Virus record (IMG/VR): IMGVR_UViG_3300032308_001479
Span: 1-27,752 of that record
Direction: 5' to 3' (one strand)
From: a virus
Length of the DNA stretch: 27,752 nucleotides
The notes beneath the pieces were generated by a model. The model was given only the letters and a program-made list of their open reading frames with translations. It was not told the DNA's origin and did not search any database. Within the stretch, counting starts at the first letter, position 1. Each line of letters begins with the position of its first letter. A program made the position numbers and the translations under genes. Below, piece after piece: positions 7,392 to 15,900 of this stretch.

Positions 7392-8044
7392 TGGCAAATG
7401 ACTCACTACTAAATACACCAGTTCTTTGGATTAATAAATACTTACAATCTAAGCTGCCAGAGCTTGTAAAACAGGTTGGATCAGATAATGTAACAAACTT
7501 TACAGACCTTCCTGGCATAGGAGTTCCTTTATTTCCATCAATGCCATCCTCTATTGATAATCTAACGGAGCAGTGGGTAGTCATAGATGATGTAAGATAT
7601 CCCTATGCTGGAGTTATGGCAACATGGGATAGACTAATTAAAATGAATCGTAAAGGGTTCCCACACATTAAATGTGAACAACTACTATACTATTTTTATG
7701 CAACTGAGGCAGATGTTACTGAAACAATGGTTCAAATCCAAGAGGCTGTTCTTAGACTTATGGATCGTTTTGATGAAACAGCAGAAGAGATAAATAACTG
7801 GTGTTCTAATAGACAGATAAATCTAGGAACACAGCAGAACCCAGTTTTAGTAGACAACATGTTCTACTTCCACAACTTTAAGGTATACCAACTTGAGGAG
7901 ACCAGAGACATAATTGATTTTGGCACAGCCAGAACCTATGGCGGAAACAAGATAATCATTGACTTTGATTACCACCAGATGCCAGACCTAACAGGCAGTA
8001 CCTGGGCTCCAGAGCCTAAACTAGCGACAAAAATAGTCCTATAA
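7391..8044 (+). CDS. Probable tail terminator protein
   Basis: A 217-residue protein in the position of the tail terminator, the ring that stops tail tube growth and binds the neck. It begins with a helix (LNTPVLWINKYLQSKLPELV), has a PGIGVPLFPSMPSS turn, and a YPYAGVMATWDRLIKMNRKG region followed by long helices (VTETMVQIQEAVLRLMDRFD). The C-terminal half is beta-rich (MFYFHNFKVYQLEETRDIID, KIIIDFDYHQMP), consistent with the alpha/beta terminator fold. It is longer than lambda U or SPP1 gp17. It is the last gene of the coupled connector set; a new promoter follows at 8050. Functional call is by order and fold pattern only. Confidence 0.5.
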   Translation: MANDSLLNTPVLWINKYLQSKLPELVKQVGSDNVTNFTDLPGIGVPLFPSMPSSIDNLTEQWVVIDDVRYPYAGVMATWDRLIKMNRKGFPHIKCEQLLYYFYATEADVTETMVQIQEAVLRLMDRFDETAEEINNWCSNRQINLGTQQNPVLVDNMFYFHNFKVYQLEETRDIIDFGTARTYGGNKIIIDFDYHQMPDLTGSTWAPEPKLATKIVL

Positions 8045-8049
8045 AACAC

Positions 8050-8058
8050 TGTTATAAT
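8050..8058 (+). promoter_or_regulatory. Extended -10 promoter for the major tail protein (TGT-TATAAT)
   Basis: TGTTATAAT lies just after the connector operon. The predicted transcription start is near 8065, giving the longest leader in the window (about 57 bases) before ATG 8122. GTTG/CAAC copies in the leader could form only a weak stem. Confidence 0.7.
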
Positions 8059-8121
8059 TGAGTTGAGGAAACACAACGCCGTACAACTTAATATCTATTC
8101 TTACAGAAAGAGGTGAAATAA

Positions 8122-8766
8122 ATGGCATATAGTCGTGGAACGTCTACCAACATTATCGTTGGCGCAGCAGCACTATTTGTTGCAGACAATACATTGGCTC
8201 CTACAGGAGCTAATGCACTACCAGCTTTTACTAATGCTGAGTCATACAGAGAGACACTTTCAAAGTCTCCAGCAAGCTCATCATTTACAAACGTAGGTTA
8301 CACTATGAATGGTCTTGAATTGCAGTTCCAGCCTGACTTCGGTGAAGTACAGGTTGACCAAATTCTTGACGTTGCTAAGCTTTACAAGCAAGGAATGCAA
8401 GTTAATCTTTCAACAGCATTTGCTGAGGCTACATTAGAAAATCTTCTATTGGCTCTAGCATATGGTGATTCAAAGCTTACTACAACACTTAATGGAGACA
8501 AGACATTAGACTTGTCAGCAGGAGATATCGGTGAATGCCCAGTTGAGCGAGGAATCGTTGCAGTTGGTCCAGGAACTGGTGACTGCGTAGACTCTGCATA
8601 CGTAGAGCGTGTTTATGCAGCATACCGTGCACTTTCAATTGAAAATGTAACAGTGTCTGCTAAGCGTGAAGAAGCTTCAATGTTTGAGGTTTCATTCCGT
8701 CTTCTTCCAGAAGATGGTGGATCATACGGTAAGATCGTTGATCGCACATGGGGCGACCAATCATAA
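8122..8766 (+). CDS. Major tail (tube) protein
   Basis: A 214-residue protein forming the tail tube. The layout GTSTNIIVGAAALFVADN, then LSKSPASSSFTNVGYTMNGL and LQFQPDFGEVQVDQILDVAK is typical of actinophage-type major tail proteins, in which a beta strand carries the 'T..G....Y.P...ev.vdq.' pattern before a helix. The second half, with SIENVTVSAKREEASMFEVS and a terminal FRLLPEDGGSYGKIVDRTW, supplies the strands of the tube barrel. AGAGGTG precedes the start at good spacing. It has its own promoter upstream and a strong terminator downstream, so it can be expressed as a single-gene transcript, fitting the high copy number needed. It sits just before the chaperone genes and tape measure gene, the normal order. 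Confidence 0.88.
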   Translation: MAYSRGTSTNIIVGAAALFVADNTLAPTGANALPAFTNAESYRETLSKSPASSSFTNVGYTMNGLELQFQPDFGEVQVDQILDVAKLYKQGMQVNLSTAFAEATLENLLLALAYGDSKLTTTLNGDKTLDLSAGDIGECPVERGIVAVGPGTGDCVDSAYVERVYAAYRALSIENVTVSAKREEASMFEVSFRLLPEDGGSYGKIVDRTWGDQS

Positions 8767-8788
8767 TAACAACTTAATAATACGACTT

Positions 8789-8825
8789 AGCCCATCTCAT
8801 AACGAGGTGGGCTTTGTTGTTTTTG
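8789..8825 (+). terminator. Rho-independent terminator after the major tail protein gene
   Basis: AGCCCATCTC (8789-8798) pairs with GAGGTGGGCT (8804-8813) over a 5-base loop, with one G-U pair, followed by TTGTTGTTTTTG. This is a standard intrinsic terminator isolating the tail tube transcript. Confidence 0.88.
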
Positions 8826-8834
8826 TGGTAAACT
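8826..8834 (+). promoter_or_regulatory. Extended -10 promoter for the long tail chaperone (TGG-TAAACT)
   Basis: TGGTAAACT begins right at the end of the terminator's T-run. The predicted start is about 8841, three bases before ATG 8844, so the transcript is nearly leaderless and has no Shine-Dalgarno. The spacing from hexamer to ATG (9 bases) equals that at the protease gene. Confidence 0.6.
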
Positions 8835-8843
8835 TGATATATC

Positions 8844-9581
8844 ATGGCGACATCAATTTATAAAACAAAAAATATTTATCTATTTGACGGAACAGAAATA
8901 GAGATAATGCCTCTTAAGATTAAGTACCTTAGAGAGTTTATGGATGCCTTTAATAAGATTAAACATGCAAAAAATGATGATGAATCAATGATTGTTTTAA
9001 CAGAATGTACAAGAATAGCAATGAAGCAGTATTTCCCTGAAATATCAAAAAGCATAGAAGATCTTGAAGATAATATAGATTTGCCAACAGTTCATGTAAT
9101 ATTAGATGTTGCTGCTAATATCAAGATTGATCAAACGGAGGAAAATCAAGAAAGCCAAGAAAGTCAAGACATTAAGTCAAAAGCACAGAAAGGAGATGTA
9201 GGACCTTCCTGGGAAGAATTTGATCTTGCTAAAATTGAGTCAGAGGTATTTTTGCTTGGTATCTGGAAAGACTATAATGAGTTAGAAGAGTCTTTATCAT
9301 TAGCAGAAATAATGGCAATATTGTCAAGCAAAAGAGAGTTAGACTATCAAGAAAAGAAATTTTTTGCATCAATACAAGGAGTTGATTTAGAGTCTGATGG
9401 CGATGAAGAGCGTGGTCAAAAAGAATGGGAAAATCTTAAAGCAAGAGTATTTAGTCGTGGCGCTACAAGTGATAGCAATGATGTACTATCTTTGCAAGGA
9501 CAAAATGCTAGATCAGCAGGTTTTGGTATTGGCATGGGGCTTGACTATGAAGATGCAAGAGATCCAAACCTTATAAAATAA
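8844..9581 (+). CDS. Tail assembly chaperone, long form (G and T-like regions in one frame)
   Basis: A 245-residue protein. Residues 1-95 are a G-like domain (LFDGTEIEIMPLKIKYLREF and LEDNIDLPTV). Residues 96-121 are a Glu/Gln/Ser/Lys linker. Residues 122-185 carry the T-like region: EVFLLGIWKDYNELEESLSL and a downstream FFASIQGVDLES, a pattern seen in the frameshifted C-terminal part of tail chaperones in siphoviruses. Here both parts are in one continuous frame, so no ribosomal frameshift is needed to make the long product. Its first about 95 residues are paralogous to the next gene. Chaperones bind the tape measure protein and recruit tail tube subunits, and are absent from mature virions. 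The near-leaderless start suggests lower expression than the short form. The last 50 residues are Gly/Ser/Asn-rich. Confidence 0.82.
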   Translation: MATSIYKTKNIYLFDGTEIEIMPLKIKYLREFMDAFNKIKHAKNDDESMIVLTECTRIAMKQYFPEISKSIEDLEDNIDLPTVHVILDVAANIKIDQTEENQESQESQDIKSKAQKGDVGPSWEEFDLAKIESEVFLLGIWKDYNELEESLSLAEIMAILSSKRELDYQEKKFFASIQGVDLESDGDEERGQKEWENLKARVFSRGATSDSNDVLSLQGQNARSAGFGIGMGLDYEDARDPNLIK

Positions 9582-9585
9582 ACCC

Positions 9586-9609
9586 TTTGTATGCTATAAT
9601 TAATACAAA
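9586..9609 (+). repeat. Inverted repeat flanking the -10 of the short chaperone promoter
   Basis: TTTGTAT (9586-9592) and ATACAAA (9603-9609) are perfect 7-base inverted arms around GCTATAATTA, so the -10 hexamer lies in the centre. It could be a binding site or chance in AT-rich DNA. Confidence 0.35.
9592..9600 (+). promoter_or_regulatory. Extended -10 promoter for the short tail chaperone and tape measure (TGC-TATAAT)
   Basis: TGCTATAAT with a predicted start near 9607. The resulting 21-base leader contains GGGAGGG (9615-9621), a strong ribosome binding site 6 bases before ATG 9628. Confidence 0.72.
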
Positions 9610-9627
9610 CCTAAGGGAGGGATCAAG

Positions 9628-9954
9628 ATGGCAACAACCGTGCATGAAGCGCAAACGATTAAGCTAATTGATGGTACAGAAATTACTCTAAGACCGCTTA
9701 AAATTTCACTTTTACGAAAGTTTATGAAAAAGTTTGAGGGTATTGCAGCAGTAGTAGATGATAATGACAAGTCAATTAATCTTTTAATGCAATGTGTATT
9801 AATAGCTATGGAGCAGTACGCTGCTGGATTAGATGTAGATCTTGCAAATCTAGAAGATAACATTGATTTGCCTACTGTCTATAAGATTGTTGAGACAGCA
9901 TCAGGAATTACAATTTCAGATGCAGCTTCAATCTTTGGCAACATTGAAGAATAA
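9628..9954 (+). CDS. Tail assembly chaperone, short form (G-like), paralogue of the upstream gene
   Basis: A 108-residue protein equivalent to the G-like domain of the gene before it. Shared features include the MAT start, DGTEI and PLKI blocks, LR-FM, a Cys followed by I-A-M-QY, and an identical ten-residue LEDNIDLPTV. It ends about 13 residues after this homologous region and has no T-like part. It has a strong GGGAGGG site and its own promoter, so it should be made in excess over the long form, as G is over GT in lambda. The two genes differ at many synonymous positions even within the identical block, so the duplication is not recent. The tape measure gene follows after 23 bases. Confidence 0.82.
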   Translation: MATTVHEAQTIKLIDGTEITLRPLKISLLRKFMKKFEGIAAVVDDNDKSINLLMQCVLIAMEQYAAGLDVDLANLEDNIDLPTVYKIVETASGITISDAASIFGNIEE

Positions 9955-9977
9955 AACTAAATAAAGAGGTGTAGTGA

Positions 9978-12900
9978 ATGGCTGATGTCCAGTCCAATAT
10001 TCAAGTAAGCATTGATACTACTCAGGCACTTGCCAGTATCAAAAACTTACAGAGACAGATATCAGCCTTCCACACATCAATGGCTCAGAGCGGTGCTGCA
10101 GCAAATTCAGTCACTGCTCAAATGCAACAAAATTTAATTAATTCTATAAATGCAACAGGCAAGTTCTCTGCCCAAATGAGAACAATAAAAACAACCACTG
10201 AATCTTTTACAGACTCTTTAGAGAAAAACAAGTTTTCTTTAGGAGAATATTTTAGGTATGCTGGTGGAGCTTCCAAAACTTTTGGTAGGTTGTTTAAGAC
10301 TGAGTTTGAAACAATAAACAAAGTAGCAAGAGAAAATGTAAAAGACCTTCAGACACAATACATCAAGATGGGCCGTGATGCAAACGGTGCAATGAGAGCA
10401 ATCTCTGTAAGACCTTTATCTTTGGATATGAATGATCTTGCAACAAAGACAATGATTGCTTCTGAAAGACAGGCTCTGTTAAATCAATTATTAAAACAAG
10501 GTTCTACCAATCTTCTTAACTTTGGTAAAAATACACAGTGGGCTGGTCGTCAGCTCATGGTTGGTTTTACCATTCCATTAATGGCTGTTGGTTCTGCAGC
10601 AGCAAAAACCTTTATGGATATGGAAACACAGGCCATAAGATTTAAAAAGGTATATGGAGATCTATTTACTCCATCATCAGAAACAAAAGCAGCACTAGAA
10701 GGAATTACAGAGCTTGGAAAAGAATTTACAAAGTATGGCATTGCTGTATCAAGCACGGTAGGTCTTGCAGCAGAAGCTGCAGCTGCAGGTTTTAAGGGAC
10801 TTGATCTACAAAGACAGACTACAGCAGCAACAAAACTTTCTATTCTTGGTCAAGTAGAAAGTCAAAAAGCACTTGAAACAACAATTGCTTTGCAAAATGC
10901 TTTCGCAATGTCATCTGACAATCTTGCCGAATCTATAGATTTTCTTAACGCAGTAGAAAACCAAACAGTATTGTCACTTGATGACATGTCAACTGCAATT
11001 CCAAAAGCAGCCCCAGTAGTACAACAGCTTGGTGGAGATGTAAAAGATTTAGCATTCCTTATGACTGCAATGAAGGAAGGCGGAATCAATGCATCAGAAG
11101 GAGCTAACGCCTTAAAGTCTGGTCTTGCATCTTTAATTAATCCAACTGGAAAAGCAAATGATATGCTTTTAAGCTTTGGAATTAATGCAAAGAAAATTGT
11201 AGAGAACAATAGAGGAAACCTAAAGAAAACCGTTATTGATTTTGCATCAGCTTTAAATGAACTTGATCCACTTAATAGAGCTCAGGTTATTGAGCAAATG
11301 TTTGGAAAGTTTCAGTTTGCTCGTCTGTCTACACTTTTTGCAAACGTTACCAAAGACGGAACACAGGCAGCACGTGTTCTTGACTTAGCTTCAGCATCTG
11401 TTCAGGATTTAGCAGCGATGTCTGAAAAAGAATTAGGAATGACTGCAGAGTCTGCAATGAATAAGTTTAAGGGCGCTGTTGAAAACTTAAAGCTATCACT
11501 TGTTCCAGTGGGAGAAGAATTCTTAAAAGCAGTTACACCAGTTGCAGAATTTGTTACTAAAATTTTAGAAAAGTTTAATGGTCTAAGCGATGGAACAAAA
11601 AAGATTATTGTAACCATAACAGCTATAGTTGCAGGTCTTGGTCCAGTATTCCTTATGACGTTTGGTTTGCTTGCTAATGGTTTAGCCAATATAATTAAGG
11701 GCTTCACTTTCTTAAAAACTATATTTAATAAAACTGGGCAATCATCTGCAACTCTAGGAACTGAAGTTAAATATATGACGCTTGAACAAAGAAATGCAGC
11801 AGCAGTTGCAGCATCTCTTGATCAAGTTCATAAAACGCTTGCACAAACATTTACTGCAGAGGCTTCAGCAGTTGATGCACTTACAAGAGCATATCACAGA
11901 TCTATTGCTGCACAAAGAGGTTTTATACCAACTAGCGCTCCTGTTGGTCGTGGACCAGTAAAGACAAAGGGAAAGTTTGCAAACGGTGGAATTATTGTAG
12001 GACCTGGTGGACCAACATCAGATTCAGTACCAATTATGGCTTCAAATGGAGAAGCAATCATTTCTGCAGCAGTAGTAAAAAAATATCCTGAAATGGTTAG
12101 TAACTTTATTTCTGGAAACATTCCTGGATTTAGAAGGTCTGGAATAATTGGTCCTAAAACAGTTGCAAGCCACATAGAGGGATTTACTCCAGCACAATTA
12201 ACTACAACACTGTCAGACCCAATAATGCAAAGAGTTTTATCAGTTTTGCCAGATGTTGGTGTTAGTATTCAAAGATTGTCTACAACAGCCGATGGAATGG
12301 TAGCAGTAAGCAGAACTATTGAAACATCTCTTAGGGGTCTGTCTAATAGCTTATTAGAAAATAATATTCAAGATGTAACAGCGATAGGAACTGGTGAATT
12401 TGCTGGAACAACAACTCAAACATCTTCTGAAAGAAACTTCATGTTAAATTCTGCTGGCATTGCAGGAGAACCAATAACATTTGAACAAGCGCAAGAAGCA
12501 AGTACAAAGGCTCAATCTTATGTTGATAGACCATCTAAAAATGAAACAGATAATACTAAAGCGCAAAAAGAAGAAGCAAAAAAATTAGTGCAAGAACAAT
12601 TAGATTTTGAAAAAAGTTTAGTTGGACTGTCTCAACAAGAAGTTGAAGCTAGAAAAACAGATTTTACAAAAACCAAATCTACTCAAGCATTAGAGTATAC
12701 ATTAATGCAAAAGGGATTGTCTGCAGAAGAAGCATCTACCTTGGCAAAACAAAAAATTGCAGAGGCAGAAAAAGCAACATTAAGACTTGTAGAAGAAGCA
12801 AGAACAGATTTAGAAAAAAGAAAAATAAAGGAAGCGGCATACAAAGCAACATTGCTAAAAGAAATGGGCGCAGTTGCTGGGTATGACGAAAAAAATACAA

Positions 12901-15900
12901 AGACTGATGTATTTAATAGAACACAGCTTAATGCAGTTCCAAGAGATATGGCAAAGGGTCAGGTTCAATTCGGCACTCCTTATAAGCCAGGACAAGAAGT
13001 GCCAAAGGATGCAGCAGTCTTTGGTTCAGGCAAGTCGTTTATGGGTCTTTCAGGTAAAAGAGTTAAGAGAAACCAAAGTGCTGTTGTAGATGCATCAGTT
13101 AGAGACGACTACTATGATGACAGAGGTAAAATTAAAGCTTTGTTTAAACGTGGATCTAAAGATGGAACAGAGTATACAAGGGGAGTTAAAACATCAACAA
13201 AAGATCCTTATGAGACAAGTCTAGACAGAAGCAGTCCCCACCCATTGGCTGCTACCCACGGTAAAGAAGATGGTGTTGCATATCAAACAGCAAAAGAAAA
13301 AGCAATAAATAAAACAAAAGAAAAAGGAACTCAAAGTGGCAAACCACGTCGTGTTGCAACAAGAGCACAGGGACCTGCACCGATTGGACCAGATGCTCCA
13401 TCAGGAACTGGATTCCTTCCAATAGTTGCACCACTTACAGATGCAGAATCTCGCAGAGAAGACAAAAAGAAAAAAGCTGCAAACAAAAAAAATAAATTGT
13501 TAAGCGCAGGAAGAAAGATGAATTCTCTAAGTGGAGGAATGGGACTTCTTGGTGCTAACATGGCTATGTCTGCTCTTCCAGATTTTGCTGGTAAGGGATT
13601 AGCTCAAGGAGCTTTAACAGGAGCAAATCTTGGAATGATGTTTGGTCCACAAGGAATGGCCATCGGAGCTGGACTTGGTGCAATATCATCTGCTATTTCT
13701 GAACTAATAAACAAACAGAAACAGTTAAAAGCAGTAACTGAAGCAACCTTTAAGTCAAGTGCTGATGTTGCAACATTCTTTGGCAATGCCGTTGTTGATA
13801 CAACACTAAAGGTAGGTGCATTCTCAACAACAATGACTAGTCTGTCAAATTCTGCAAATAAAACATCTCAGTCTTTTGGATTTACAAACGAAGAGCTTGC
13901 AAGATTTAATAAACTAATACAAGATCTTCCAGAAAACAATCCTTTGAAAACAGTAGTTGAAGGATTAGCAAATGAAGATAATCCAGAAAAAATTAATGAA
14001 CTGGCTAAGGCATTTATAACAACACAAGTTGCTATGGGCCAACTAAAACCAGATCAAGCTCAAAAAACCTTAGATTTAATTTTAGCTTCTAGCGGTCACT
14101 TGTCTATGGTAGGCTCATCGTTTATAAATCTTACAACACAAGTACAAGCAATATCTTTAACATTACAGTCCGCTGCAACAAACTCAAAGCTTTTAGGAGA
14201 CACTCTTATTCAGCTAGTTGGCGCAGCAGCAAACAGTTCATCTCTAGCTCAAATGAAGTTAATAATAGATGGCATAGGTCAATCTGGTTTATCAACTGCA
14301 AGAGCACTAGATGCAATGTACTCTGCATTTTTAAGAGTTGGAAACAAAGATGCTGCAAATGGAGTAAAGGTACTAAGAGGTGTTGCTGGAATAACTGAAG
14401 ATGAAGTAGCATTCATAATGGGAGCTGCAGCAAAAGGGTTTAATGCAAAAGTTACTAAGGACACAAATGTCAAGCAGTTAATGAAGGATGCGGAAGCAGC
14501 TGTAGTAGCATATGATAAAGCATCTGCAGCCGCTGATAAAGCTAGAGATTATACAAAGACTAAAGCTTATAAGAACCAACAAGAAGAAATGTCTGGTACA
14601 AAAAAACAAATTGATTTATTAAAGAAAAAGAAAAAACTAATAGATGACCAGATAAAGCAACAGGAAAAAATAACTAATGAGCTTAAAAGACAAAATGACT
14701 TCTTAAATACTCAAAGAAGTTTAGATCAACAAATTGTTGAAGCAAAAATAAAGGGAAATTATATTGAAGCAGCCAGCCTGTTGGCAGAAAAACAGCAAAA
14801 CGCTGTAGAGTTTAATAAAGAAACAGCAATATCTATATTAAAGTCACAATCAGATAAGATACAGGAACAGATAGATGCTTTAGAGGCAAACAATCAAAAG
14901 GTTGTTGATGCAATTAATAAGGGTACTGCTGACGCTGCAGCAAATGCAGACAGGATAGTTGCTGCTGTTAACAATATTAAGCCAGGTTCAATTACAGGTC
15001 CAGCTACTAGTCCAACTAACCCTGCAGATGCAAATAAAGTTGGTGGACCAAGTATTGCAGCTACAGACATAGATCCAAAAACTGGTGAAAGAGTTATGTC
15101 TAAGTATGGACTTAATGAGCCATTATCAAAACTTAGGGGTGGAGCTGGTGCTTGGAAAGTTGGAGATATAGTTAAAATTGGTCCTGGCTTAGATGTTCTT
15201 GGTCTTCAGTCAGCAGATCCGTTAAAACCAATACTTTCTGGATCTGTTAAAATAACAAAAATAGACGCAACTAGAGGACAGTTCTATTACGAACCTGTTA
15301 TTAAAAAAGCTAAGGGTGGAATTGTAAAGCAGTTCAACCCTGGTGGTAAAGTATTAGGTCCAGGAACATCAACTTCTGATTCAATTCCAGCATTGCTTTC
15401 TGATGGAGAGTATGTAATTAAGGCATCTTCTGTTGCTAAGTATGGTACAGAAACAATGGATGCTTTAAATGCTGGTAGGTTTGCAGATGGCGGATTAGCA
15501 TCAAGACCAAAGTATGGTAAAAAACAAAACTGGTTCCAAAGGTATGTATCTAGCCTTAGCGGAATGCCAGGCGCTGAAATGTTTGGTACAGCAGCACTTC
15601 TAAGAAAATTTGCGGGGCAAAGCAAAAAGGGAGATAATTTATCTGCAGCAACAATGCCATTAAACTTTATGGGAATGGGTGCTGGTAGAAGTTTATTCCT
15701 TGGTATGCCACGTGGAATAAAAGCTCTAGAAGAGGCACGTAAAGCTGAACAAACAATGAAAGCAATAGACGCTGCCACTAAAACGGGTAAATTTAAAAAT
15801 CTTCCAATTACACAATTAGGAAAACAACTAGAAGCAACAGTTGGTAAAAGCTTTCCAGTTAAAGGAATTGGTGGTTTATATGAGGGCGCAGACGGAACAA

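Noticed and set aside
9900-9977. A programmed frameshift at the end of the short chaperone gene
   Set aside because: No slippery heptamer was seen and the other frames stop within a few codons, so no T-like extension can be made; the long gene already encodes one in frame.
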